Shown: positions 1 through 7,728 of the stretch, piece after piece
Position numbering within the stretch: position 1 is the first letter of the stretch
Layout of the letters: each line of letters starts with the position of its first letter
Position numbers and translations under genes: made by a program
The notes under the pieces: model-generated
The model's database searches: none
Seen by the model: the letters and a program-made list of their open reading frames with translations, nothing else
Told to the model about the DNA's origin: nothing
From: Streptomyces parvulus
GTDB taxonomy: Bacteria; Actinomycetota; Actinomycetes; Streptomycetales; Streptomycetaceae
Direction: 5' to 3'
Assembly (NCBI RefSeq): GCF_014648855.1
Contig: NZ_BMRX01000003.1
Span: 62,001-126,000 of the forward strand
Length of the DNA stretch: 64,000 nt

Positions 1-525
1 GATGACGTGTCCCTCCAGCCGTTCGCCGCCAACGCGCTCTCCCTGCACACCGAGGGCAGTGGCCGCCCGCCGGCGCAGCAGCCCCGCTACATCGTCCTGA
101 TGTGCTGCGAACCGGGAGACGCGACGGGGGCCGCCCAGACCGTGCTGGCCCCCATGGAGGCGGTCGCGGACCGTCTGACCCCGGCGGAGTCGGCCGTCCT
201 CGCCCGGACGCGGTACCGCCGCAGCACCCAGGGGCCACCGATCCTCAGGGAGGTCGACGGGCGGCGTGTCTTCTCCTTCCGGGACTTCCTGGCGGAGCCG
301 CTGGAATGGACGCACACCGGCGCGGACACCTCGCCCGACGCCGTCGACGGGGCGCTGCGCGCGCTGCTCGCCAGCATGTACACGCCCGGACTGCACACCG
401 GGGTGCACTGGCGGCGCGGTCTGCTGCTGGCCATCGACAACACCTTCTACTTCCACGGCCGCAAAGCCGGCACCTTCGCCCCCCGTGCCCGTCACCGGCA
501 CCTCAAGCGCCTCCGAATCAGGTAG
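1..525 (+). CDS. Fe(II)/2-oxoglutarate oxygenase, amino-acid beta-hydroxylase type (5' partial)
   Basis: The reading frame is open from base 1, so the N-terminal part lies outside the window. The surviving C-terminal ~174 residues carry an HTE triad (His codon 46-48, Glu codon 52-54) and a distal HGR (His codon 454-456), followed by an RHxxR stretch that would hold 2-oxoglutarate. An H-x-E proximal pair with a distal His is typical of the clavaminate synthase-like group that includes arginine and asparagine beta-hydroxylases such as VioC and AsnO (family knowledge). Family members are about 330-350 residues, so roughly half is missing. It lies 24 bases before the PLP enzyme, in an apparent operon. 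Hydroxylation of a free or carrier-bound amino acid is inferred; the substrate cannot be read from this fragment. Confidence 0.78.
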   Translation, partial: DDVSLQPFAANALSLHTEGSGRPPAQQPRYIVLMCCEPGDATGAAQTVLAPMEAVADRLTPAESAVLARTRYRRSTQGPPILREVDGRRVFSFRDFLAEPLEWTHTGADTSPDAVDGALRALLASMYTPGLHTGVHWRRGLLLAIDNTFYFHGRKAGTFAPRARHRHLKRLRIR

Positions 526-549
526 GGCCCCGTGTCCATAGGAGAAGCC

Positions 550-2118
550 ATGCAGCTCTTCGCCGCAGTGCCGAGATCCCGGCCGAACGTCGTGCCCGAG
601 GAGGCCCGCCGGGCCGCCGCCCTCTCCCCCGCGGCGGCCGGCGCACCCGGCACCTTCCATCCCGGTGTGGACGAGCGGACGCTGGAGGTCTTCGCGCGGG
701 CCCGCGACCCCCGTGATCCGTACGAGTTGCGGGACCTGTGGCTGGGACGGGTGGAGCACGAGCTGGGCGCCCGCTCCCACCGGCCCTGGCTGGCCGAGGG
801 GTGGCGGGCCGCACGCCGCCGGCGGGCGGTGGACCCGGCCGAGGTGCTCTCGTCCCGGGCCACGGTGCGCTTCGTCAAGGAGATGTTCAACTGGTACTTC
901 CGCGACGACCTCTACGGCGACCTCCACTCGGACGACCACCTCATCCTGTCCAGCGGGTCGGTCGACGAGGAACGCTGGGGCCTGCCCGCCGCGTTGAAGC
1001 ACACCATCGAGTTCGCCCTGAACCGGGACTGGTACGGCTACTCCGACTCGCGGGGGCGCGTGCCGGCCCGCGAGGCGGTCGCCGCGTACGAGTCCGCCCG
1101 CATCACGGGGGCCGGCTACACCTGCGACAACGTGGCGCTCACCATGGGCGGCACGTTCGCCATCAACTCGCTGGCGGACTTCATCCTGCACAACGCCCCG
1201 CAGGGCGGGGAGCCCGTGCTCTGCGCCACGCCCAACTACCCGCCCCTGGTGGAGTCGATCGCACGGCGTCGCGGCGTGCGGCTCGTACCACTGCCCTGCC
1301 GGGACGGCCGGATGTCGCTGGGCCCGCTCATCGCGGCCCTCACCCCCGGCACTCCGATGGTCATGCTCCAGACGGCCGCCAATCCCACCGGCGCCGTCGT
1401 GCCGGAGGAGGAGCTGGCGCGGCTGCTCGAAGCGGCGTCCCCCACGACGATGGTCGTCCTCGACGAGTGTCACGAGTGGCTGGGCGGGCCCGGCACCCGC
1501 TCGCCGGCGCGGGCCAATCCGAACGTCATCCGGGTGTCCAGCCTCTCCAAGACCTGGTCCGTGCCGGGGCTGAAGATCGGCTGGTTCCTGGCGGACCGGA
1601 GCTTCGTCGCCGAGTACTACGAGTACGCCTCGACCGCGTTCGGCGGCCCGCCCTCCTTCTTCTACACCCTCGTGGAGACCGTGGCCCGGATGGAGCGCTG
1701 GCTCATCGAGGGGGTGGAGGAGCCCGGACCGGAGCAGGCCGACGAGTTCGAGAAGGGGTACCAGGTGGCACCGGACCGGCTGAGCGCCGCCTACCGGTCC
1801 TACCGCGCCGACCGCCTGTACCGGCAGGAGTGCCTCACGACGTTGCGCGAGGCGACCACCACGCGCCTCGTCGAGGCGTCGGGGCGGGTGGTGGTGCCGC
1901 GCTGTTCCATCAACACGACGGTGGAATTCGCCGGCTGGACCGATTCCTACCTGTGTTTCCGCGACATCCTGCGCGAGACGGGTGTCTCGGTGTTCCCCGG
2001 CATATTGACGTTCGGCCTGTCCGGTGGCGCTGTCCGGGTCACCACCGCCCGCCCCTGGGAGCAGCTGAACGAAGCGATCACGCGCATCGGTTCCCATCTC
2101 GCGGTGCCCGTGGGATGA
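550..2118 (+). CDS. PLP-dependent aminotransferase class I/II family enzyme with N-terminal extension
   Basis: Fold-type I PLP enzyme. From the chosen start it shows YGYSDSRG near residue 162, NPTG near 278, the PLP-ring Asp in VVLDECHEW near 305 and the Schiff-base Lys in SSLSKTWSVPG (codon 1549-1551, residue 334). I chose the ATG at 550 because AGGAG (540-544) sits five bases upstream; the GTG at 532 has no such site. At 522 residues it is about 130 longer than usual, with roughly 100 extra N-terminal residues of no recognised fold and a long insertion before the small domain. Next to an arginine/asparagine-oxygenase-like gene, a VioD- or MppP-like reaction on a hydroxylated amino acid is possible, but simple transamination is not excluded. 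Stop and next start are 19 bases apart. Confidence 0.85.
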   Translation: MQLFAAVPRSRPNVVPEEARRAAALSPAAAGAPGTFHPGVDERTLEVFARARDPRDPYELRDLWLGRVEHELGARSHRPWLAEGWRAARRRRAVDPAEVLSSRATVRFVKEMFNWYFRDDLYGDLHSDDHLILSSGSVDEERWGLPAALKHTIEFALNRDWYGYSDSRGRVPAREAVAAYESARITGAGYTCDNVALTMGGTFAINSLADFILHNAPQGGEPVLCATPNYPPLVESIARRRGVRLVPLPCRDGRMSLGPLIAALTPGTPMVMLQTAANPTGAVVPEEELARLLEAASPTTMVVLDECHEWLGGPGTRSPARANPNVIRVSSLSKTWSVPGLKIGWFLADRSFVAEYYEYASTAFGGPPSFFYTLVETVARMERWLIEGVEEPGPEQADEFEKGYQVAPDRLSAAYRSYRADRLYRQECLTTLREATTTRLVEASGRVVVPRCSINTTVEFAGWTDSYLCFRDILRETGVSVFPGILTFGLSGGAVRVTTARPWEQLNEAITRIGSHLAVPVG

Positions 2119-2137
2119 CCCCAGGAAGGAAGCAGAC

Positions 2138-2947
2138 ATGACCACGTCGTTCCAGGCGGGCGGACGCAAGACCGTCCTGGGCATGATCCATCTGGAGCCG
2201 CTGCCCGGCACCCCGTTCGCCGCCGACGGCAGTCTGGGCGGGATCCTCGACCGTGCCGTCCGTTCGGCGACCGCCCTGCGGGACGGCGGCGCCGACGGGT
2301 GCCTGGTCCAGACCGTGGACCGGGTGTACAGCGTCGAGGACGACGCCGACCCGGCCCGGGTGGCCGCCATGACCCGCGTCGTGCGGGCCGTCGTCGAGGC
2401 CACCGCGGGCGACGGATTCCAGGTCGGCGTCCAGCTGATGCGCAACGCGGTGCGGGCGTCCCTGGCGGTGGCGAAGGTGGCCGAGGCCTCCTTCATTCGC
2501 GCCGGGACGCTGGTGGGGGCCACGCTGACCGCGCAGGGGCTGGTCCAGGGGAACCCGCACGACGTCATGGAGTACCGCCGCAGGATCAGCGCCGCAGACG
2601 TGCGCGTCGTCTCGGACGCGGACTCGATGCACTTCAGCTGGCTGGGCGGGGACCGGCCCACCGGCCGGGTGGCCAAGGACGCGGGACAGGCGGGTGCCGA
2701 CGCGGTCTGCGTCTCCCATCCGGAGGAGCGGCGGGTGCTCGACATGGTCGCCTCGGCCCGCGAGTGGGCCCCGGACCTGCCGGTCCTCCTGGCCGGCCAC
2801 ACGACGCACGAGAACGCGGCGCGTCTGCTGGCCGCCGCCGACGGTGCCTTCGTCGGCACCTGCCTGGAGCGGGGCGGCTGGGGAGGGCCCATCGACCCCG
2901 ACCGGGTGCGGTCGTACATGGAGATCGTGCGTGGCCTGGAGCGCTGA
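2138..2947 (+). CDS. BtpA/SgcQ family TIM-barrel protein
   Basis: 269 residues. The opening GMIHLEPLPGTP and the later VSDADSMHF and LLAGHTTHEN stretches match the BtpA/SgcQ family, TIM-barrel proteins known from photosystem I biogenesis (BtpA) and from the E. coli sgc carbohydrate operon (SgcQ). No reaction is established for most members. The ATG at 2138 has AGGAAGGA just upstream. It sits between the PLP enzyme and a SIS protein, in the same direction with short gaps, so it probably belongs to the same operon. With the SIS partner, handling of a phosphosugar or nucleoside-like intermediate is a reasonable inference, nothing more. Confidence 0.8.
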   Translation: MTTSFQAGGRKTVLGMIHLEPLPGTPFAADGSLGGILDRAVRSATALRDGGADGCLVQTVDRVYSVEDDADPARVAAMTRVVRAVVEATAGDGFQVGVQLMRNAVRASLAVAKVAEASFIRAGTLVGATLTAQGLVQGNPHDVMEYRRRISAADVRVVSDADSMHFSWLGGDRPTGRVAKDAGQAGADAVCVSHPEERRVLDMVASAREWAPDLPVLLAGHTTHENAARLLAAADGAFVGTCLERGGWGGPIDPDRVRSYMEIVRGLER

Positions 2948-2986
2948 CGGTGGCGCCGACGTGGGACGACGGGAAGGGAGAGGCAT

Positions 2987-4069
2987 ATGGCGAGACTCGA
3001 CCCCGAGGTGATGATCCGGCAGGCGGGCCGTCTCGCCGGGGACCTCGACGAGATGACGGGACCGGTGGGGCGGACGGCGGCGGCGCTGGTCTCCGCGGCC
3101 GACTGGGGTTCGGCGGACTCCGTCCACCTGGTCGGCGACGGCGACTCGTACTACGCCGCCGTCTCCGCCGAACTCGCCTTCCGCTCCCTCGCGGGGGTCG
3201 ACTGCGCCGCCACGCCCGCCCTGGGATTCCTGGAGTACGAGGCGCCCTGGCTGGGCTCTCGGAGCGGCGGTGGGCGCCGCCTGGTCGTCGGCGTCTCGGC
3301 GTCCGGCTTCACACCGCGCGTCGTGGAGGCACTGGCCCGGGCCGGCCGGCAGGGCGCGGCGACCCTGGCCGTGACCGGCGTTCCCGACAGTCCGCTGGCG
3401 CGGGCGGCCGACCACACGCTGCCCGTCCGCCTGGCGGGCGGCGAGCCCTCCCCGGGGATCCGCACCTACCAGGCGAGCCTGCTCGCCCTGCTGTTGCTGG
3501 CCGTGCGGCTCGGAGAGGCACGGAGGCATCACACCCGGGACGACCGGGACGCGATGGAAGGGGAGATCGCGGCGCTGCGCGACGGCGTGGCACGCACGGT
3601 CGCCGGGCTCGGCGACGCGTGCGGCCGGGTGGCCGAACTGGTGGGTGACGGGCCCGTCGTGGTCATGGTGGGCAGCGGCCCCGCGCTCGGCACCGCCCAG
3701 TACGGCGCGGCCAAGCTCATCGAGGGCGCCGGCGTCTTCGCGCGGGGTCAGGATCTGGAGGAGTGGAACCATGTCGAACGCTTCGCCGGACCCTACGACA
3801 TGCCCCTGTTCGTCCTCGCGCCCCGGGGCCGCTCCCACGCCCGGGCGGTGGAGGTCGCCGCCCGGGCGACGGAGCTCGGGAGGCGGGTGATCGCCGTGGC
3901 GCACCCGAGGGACACCGCCGTGGTCCGCCACGCCGCCGCGGTCCTGCCCGTCGCCGCCCACTCCAGGGAGGAGTTCTCGCCCCTCCTCCACCATCTCTTC
4001 GCCGGGATCCTCGCCTGCCGTACCGGGCAGCGTCTGGGCCGCGCCCCCTTCTCAACCGGCCTCGTCTAG
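2987..4069 (+). CDS. Tandem SIS-domain sugar isomerase/deaminase-like protein
   Basis: 360 residues with two SIS (sugar isomerase) lobes, about residues 40-160 and 205-330, as in the isomerase half of GlmS and in AgaS/FrlB-type enzymes. GVSASGFTPRVVEAL in lobe one and VVMVGSGPALGTAQYG in lobe two are the phosphosugar-binding loop regions. There is no glutaminase domain, so it would act on a preformed amino- or keto-sugar phosphate. GGAAGGGAGAGG precedes the ATG. The last 18 bases overlap the 3' end of the convergent SARP gene. It is the last gene of the oxygenase-PLP-BtpA-SIS run. The substrate is unknown. Confidence 0.82.
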   Translation: MARLDPEVMIRQAGRLAGDLDEMTGPVGRTAAALVSAADWGSADSVHLVGDGDSYYAAVSAELAFRSLAGVDCAATPALGFLEYEAPWLGSRSGGGRRLVVGVSASGFTPRVVEALARAGRQGAATLAVTGVPDSPLARAADHTLPVRLAGGEPSPGIRTYQASLLALLLLAVRLGEARRHHTRDDRDAMEGEIAALRDGVARTVAGLGDACGRVAELVGDGPVVVMVGSGPALGTAQYGAAKLIEGAGVFARGQDLEEWNHVERFAGPYDMPLFVLAPRGRSHARAVEVAARATELGRRVIAVAHPRDTAVVRHAAAVLPVAAHSREEFSPLLHHLFAGILACRTGQRLGRAPFSTGLV

Positions 4070-5518
4070 CCGCCGGCCGGCCCGCGCACCGCGGTCGGCG
4101 GGCCCCGGCACCAGCACCTTCCAGCCGCTGTCCGGTTCGTGCGCCACGGCGTAGTCGGAGGCCGTGGCCTGGTGGGTGGCCCGGCAGACCCGGATCTCAC
4201 CCGGAGAGGTGAAGCGCAGCAGTTGCAGGCAGCGGTCCATGACACCGCCGGTGGCCGTCATCCGCAGTCCGTTCTCGTTGGCCGCGCGGTAGTTCAGGAC
4301 GGCCTCGCCGGTGGTGACGACGATGCGGGACCGGACGGTGTAGCGCCGTCCGGAGCCGTCGACCAGGGAGGCGGGACCGAAGTGCTCGTGGATCGCCGTC
4401 GCGGCGTCCATGGCCCGTTTGACGTGGCTTCCCGACCGGTCGGTGTCCCGGAAGAAGCTGAAGGACACCTCTCCGACGCTGAGGCTGATCTCGCCGCTGC
4501 CCCGCTCGAACTCCCGGTGGATCGCCGTGGACGCGGTCTGCGCGACGTCGGCGGACTCCTCGGGTGCCGGCTCGCCGTCGAGGCAGCGCACCTCGGTCCT
4601 GACCATGACGACGCTGACCGGCTCGGCCTCCCGCTCCGCCGTGAGCACGCGCTGCGGAGCGGCGGCGGACGGCAGCAGCAGGTCGCGCGGCGAGGCCCGG
4701 TGCGCGGTCTGCGACATGACGGGCAGCCGCGTGAGTCCGGGGTCCTGCGTGATGATGGCGGTCTGGAGCGACTTCAGTTCCTCGCCCGGCTCCAGCCCGA
4801 AGTCGTCGTTGAGCAGGGCACGAATGCGCTGGTACAGCGTCAGAGCGTCGAGTTGCCGGCCGCACCGGTAGAGGCCGAGCATCAGCTGGGCCGACAGCCT
4901 TTCCCTGGAGGGGTGGGCCAGGTGCAGGTCCTCCATCTCCTCCAGGACGGCCCGGTGGCGCCCGAGGGCCAGTTCGGCCTCGAAGCAGTCCTCCCTGACG
5001 TTCAGGACGAAGTTCTCCAGCGCTTCGATCTCCGGCCAGTTGACGCCCTCCTCGACGAGTTCCGCCAGGATCGGACCCTTCGCCAGGCGCAGGGCGGCGC
5101 GCAGCGCCTTCTGCGCCGGTTCGTGCGCGCCCTTGGCGAGGGCGGTCCGGCCGGCCGCGGCCAGCTGCTGGAAGCAGGAGAGGTCCACGTCCTTGGCCGG
5201 GACACGCAGCAGGTAGCCCGGCGGATGGGTCAGCAGGATCGGCTCGTCGGCGCCGGTCCGGCCGTCGTTCATGAGCCGCCGCACGTCGGACACGGCGTTC
5301 TGGAGCATCTTCCGCGCCGTGGCCGGGGTGCCCGACGGCCACAGGGCGTCCAGGAGGTGGCTGGTCGACACCACGCGGTTGGAGTAGAGCAGGAGCAGGC
5401 TCATCAACCCCCGTTTGATGAATCCGCCCAGCGGCACCTGTTCGCCGTCCTGTGTCACATGCAGTTCTCCCAGGACCTGGAATTTCAAAGCAGCCCCGCC
5501 TTCTGTGTTGGTGAGCAT
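4052..5518 (-). CDS. SARP-family regulator with C-terminal cyclase-like domain
   Basis: 488 residues from the ATG at 5518. Residues about 11-105 form the OmpR-like winged helix of Streptomyces antibiotic regulatory proteins (LKFQVLGELHV, LLDALWPSG, HPPGYLLRV). Residues about 110-255 form the bacterial transcriptional activation domain (BTAD). The rest, about 290-470, reads like a class III nucleotidyl cyclase homology domain (VVMVRTEV, RIVVTTGEAVL, MTATGGVMDRCLQLL, FTSPGEIRV). The metal-binding Asp expected in the first strand is absent, so a binding or structural role is more likely than catalysis. A TTG at 5488 preceded by GAAGGCGGGG would start the protein right at LKFQVLG and is a credible alternative start. 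It lies 44 bases after the small peptide gene on the same strand and probably controls this cluster. Confidence 0.83.
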   Translation of the reverse strand: MLTNTEGGAALKFQVLGELHVTQDGEQVPLGGFIKRGLMSLLLLYSNRVVSTSHLLDALWPSGTPATARKMLQNAVSDVRRLMNDGRTGADEPILLTHPPGYLLRVPAKDVDLSCFQQLAAAGRTALAKGAHEPAQKALRAALRLAKGPILAELVEEGVNWPEIEALENFVLNVREDCFEAELALGRHRAVLEEMEDLHLAHPSRERLSAQLMLGLYRCGRQLDALTLYQRIRALLNDDFGLEPGEELKSLQTAIITQDPGLTRLPVMSQTAHRASPRDLLLPSAAAPQRVLTAEREAEPVSVVMVRTEVRCLDGEPAPEESADVAQTASTAIHREFERGSGEISLSVGEVSFSFFRDTDRSGSHVKRAMDAATAIHEHFGPASLVDGSGRRYTVRSRIVVTTGEAVLNYRAANENGLRMTATGGVMDRCLQLLRFTSPGEIRVCRATHQATASDYAVAHEPDSGWKVLVPGPADRGARAGRRLDEAG

Positions 5519-5562
5519 CGCCGTTGCCCGGAGCGAGTCCGGGACCGCCGCCACAGCGAGCG

Positions 5563-5787
5563 TCAGGAGCCGGTGCTGTTCCAGTCGTCCGCGTGTACGG
5601 TGCCGTCGTCCGGACCGTCGGCGAGGAGCGCGAAGCGCGGGGCGTCGGCCGGTGCGTCGGCGGTCTCCGCCGGACCCGCGGCCAGCGCCATCAGCAGCGC
5701 GCCCGTCGTGAGCGGGGCCGCGAGGCGCAGAACGTCGACGAGAACCGAACGGGTCGGAAGTGAGGGGGCCGCTTCGTTGCTGGACAT
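5563..5787 (-). CDS. Small secreted or membrane peptide upstream of the SARP gene
   Basis: 74 residues. The ATG at 5787 has a strong AGGAAGGA six bases upstream, which argues that this short frame is real. After a polar N-terminus comes a hydrophobic stretch (residues about 23-38, LAAPLTTGALLMALAA) ending in AGPAETA, which looks like a signal peptide or one membrane segment. The remaining ~35 residues are acidic and end in DDWNSTGS. I recognise no family. It is the first gene of a two-gene unit with the SARP, 44 bases upstream of it, divergent from the DUF62 gene. A signalling peptide, an export-linked peptide or a modified-peptide precursor are all open. Confidence 0.62.
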   Translation of the reverse strand: MSSNEAAPSLPTRSVLVDVLRLAAPLTTGALLMALAAGPAETADAPADAPRFALLADGPDDGTVHADDWNSTGS

Positions 5788-5847
5788 CGGCTGTCCTTCC
5801 TCTGGGGGGTGACGGCACAAGAGTCCCAGCCCTCGTTCGACGGGAAA

Positions 5848-5872
5848 TATATTCCTCCGGGGGGCGGATATA
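5848..5872. promoter_or_regulatory. Imperfect inverted repeat in the divergent cluster promoter
   Basis: Between the divergent peptide-SARP unit (start 5787) and the DUF62 gene (start 6019), TATATTCCTCC faces GGCGGATATA. Eight of twelve positions pair, with TATAT/ATATA as the outer arms, and the site lies in a locally AT-rich patch of otherwise GC-rich DNA. It may be an operator or part of overlapping divergent promoters. SARP sites are usually direct repeats, so the owner of this site is uncertain. Confidence 0.3.
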
Positions 5873-6018
5873 CGTCGGGTCAACGCGAGATCTACAGCAG
5901 GTCTTCGCCGCCCCGGCCATGGCATCCGGTGCCACCGAACCGTCGTGCGGCGGCGCGCTTTGGCATAGCATCTCGGCGGGCGCGGTACGTGCAGACCAGA
6001 GAATGGAAGCTTTGCGAC

Positions 6019-6828
6019 ATGAGGCGCGTAATCATTGTGTCAGACTGTACCGACGTCGCTTTTCTGGAACTCTGTCTGGCCATCGAGAAAAGCGCCTTCG
6101 CCATTTCCCCGGCGGCCGACATCAGGATCGGCCCGCTGGTGCCGGCGCAGAGGTTCTCGGAGATCAACGCCGCCTTTCTCATGAGGCTGGTCGCGGAACT
6201 CGCCGCTCCCGGCACCGTTCTCCTCTGCGTGGCCAACAGCCTCCGGCACAGGACCGAGCGTCTGGTGGGCCGTACGGCCCGCGGCGACCTGGTGTTCGTC
6301 GGCGCGAACACGGGGGCCCTGGGCTGGCTGACGCGGGATCTCGGGGTGCGGGAGTGCTTCGAGATCGAGGATCCGGGCTTCGTGCCGTTCGGGGGGAAGG
6401 CCGTGCACGCTCCCGTGGTGGGCGCCGTCGCCGCCGGCAGACCGCTGGCCTCCGCCGGGGCGCCCTTCCCACCCGACGCGGTCCGGCGCACGCCGGTGGC
6501 CGAGGGCGACATCGTGCACATCGACAACTTCGGCAACGGCAAGTTTCCCTTCCGGGCCGACGGCCTGTGCCACGGCGACCGGTTGAGGGTGGAGGTCGGC
6601 GGGCGGAGACTGGAGGCCGTCTACGGGACCCGCATGATGGACGAGGAGGACGGTACGTGGGTGGTGTACCCCGGCAGCTCCCTCGGCCTGCACGAACTGG
6701 GCCAGGTCCGGGCCCGCGGGTTGCTCGACCTGCCCTGCGCGGCCGGTCACCGGCTGCGCGTCCGCCGTGCGGTACCGCGACCGGTCCGCGCGGGCGATCA
6801 GAACGAGCTGGAGAGAAGAGGAGGCTGA
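6019..6828 (+). CDS. DUF62 (SAM hydroxide adenosyltransferase/halogenase family) protein, divergent
   Basis: 269 residues. The DUF62 layout is clear: an N-terminal SDCTD strand (residues 8-12), VGANTGALGWL near 94-104, and VHIDNFGNG near 167-174, whose Asp169 and Asn173 match the adenosine-contacting residues of fluorinase and SAM hydrolases. The family hydrolases use an Asp-Arg-His triad. Here the Asp position reads Asn73 (VANSLRH) and the His motif FHGRD reads FGGKA at 124-128. The Tyr/Ser pair of fluorinase is also missing. It is therefore neither a standard hydrolase nor a recognisable chlorinase or fluorinase by motif. I chose the ATG at 6019 with GGAAG at 6005-6009, because the longer frame upstream runs through the promoter. 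The methyltransferase gene follows after 6 bases. Confidence 0.78.
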   Translation: MRRVIIVSDCTDVAFLELCLAIEKSAFAISPAADIRIGPLVPAQRFSEINAAFLMRLVAELAAPGTVLLCVANSLRHRTERLVGRTARGDLVFVGANTGALGWLTRDLGVRECFEIEDPGFVPFGGKAVHAPVVGAVAAGRPLASAGAPFPPDAVRRTPVAEGDIVHIDNFGNGKFPFRADGLCHGDRLRVEVGGRRLEAVYGTRMMDEEDGTWVVYPGSSLGLHELGQVRARGLLDLPCAAGHRLRVRRAVPRPVRAGDQNELERRGG

Positions 6829-6834
6829 CCCACC

Positions 6835-7689
6835 GTGCCGAAGGAGTCCGAGGACGCGTCTGCCGACGTGCGGAGATTCTTCGAACGCAAAGCCGTCGGC
6901 TACGACGAGAACTGGCGCGGCGCCCACGGCCGGCTGGTCGACGCCCTGCAGTGGGAGGCGTTCGAGTTCTCGGTGTTCTCACGCCTGCCCGAGGGCTTCA
7001 CCTTCCTCGACCTCGGCGGCGGGGCCGGCCGGTGGACCCACCGGATCGCCACGACCTTCCCGGGCAGCACGGGGATGCTCTACGACCTGACGCCCGGGCT
7101 GGTGGACCAGGCGGCGCGGCGGGCCCGGTGCGGCGGATACGCCGACCGGGTCCGCTTCCGGCTGGGTGACGTGCGGGACGCGGCGGACCTCCTGACCGGG
7201 GAGTCCTTCGACCTCGTGCTCAACAGCCATCACCTGCTCGGCTTCGTCGACGACCCGCAGGCGGTCCTCGCCGCCCTGACCCGGCTGCTGTCGGTGGACG
7301 GGCTGATGGTCTCGCTGCTGCCCAGCCGCTGGCACGCGGCCTTCGAAGGCCTCGGGCTGGAGGACGCCGAGCAGACGGAACGCAGCCTCGCGGGCCTGCA
7401 GTGGGCGGCCAACCCCGCGCCCTACCGGCACCTGTTCACGCCGGGCGAGATCCGGGTGATGCATGCCGCCGCGCAGCTGAGCGTCGACCTGCTGAGCGGG
7501 TTTCCCAGCCTGCTGTATCCGGGCGTCCACGGGACGGCGCGGGACAGGGCCGAGCAGATGCTGCGGGACGAGGACGTCTTCCAGCGTGTCCTCGCGATGG
7601 AGAAGGAACTGTTCATCGACCCCGACTCCCGGGGCCGGGGGGCGAACCTGTTCGTGGTGGCCTCCCGCACGGCGCCCCGTGTCCCGTGA
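6835..7689 (+). CDS. Class I SAM-dependent methyltransferase
   Basis: 284 residues. Motif I is FLDLGGGAGRWT at residues 58-69. The acidic motif II is in MLYDLTPG, and the post-motif region FDLVLNSHHLLGF is also typical of small-molecule methyltransferases. The start is the GTG at 6835 with AGAGGAGG upstream, six bases after the DUF62 stop, so the two are co-transcribed. Both partners are linked to S-adenosylmethionine, which suggests linked steps on one intermediate or coupling to SAM by-product turnover (inference). The acceptor cannot be predicted. Confidence 0.83.
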   Translation: MPKESEDASADVRRFFERKAVGYDENWRGAHGRLVDALQWEAFEFSVFSRLPEGFTFLDLGGGAGRWTHRIATTFPGSTGMLYDLTPGLVDQAARRARCGGYADRVRFRLGDVRDAADLLTGESFDLVLNSHHLLGFVDDPQAVLAALTRLLSVDGLMVSLLPSRWHAAFEGLGLEDAEQTERSLAGLQWAANPAPYRHLFTPGEIRVMHAAAQLSVDLLSGFPSLLYPGVHGTARDRAEQMLRDEDVFQRVLAMEKELFIDPDSRGRGANLFVVASRTAPRVP

Positions 7690-7728
7690 CGACGCTTCCG
7701 CACCGGGACCGAGGCCGGCCGGGACCGG

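Noticed and set aside
738..2141. 467-residue frame on the plus strand over the PLP enzyme
   Set aside because: It is an Arg/Gly-rich shadow in another frame of a gene with clear PLP motifs.
5788..5971. N-terminal extension of the SARP frame back to 5971
   Set aside because: It would run across the peptide gene and promoter in a basic, low-complexity translation; the SARP domain starts after 5518.
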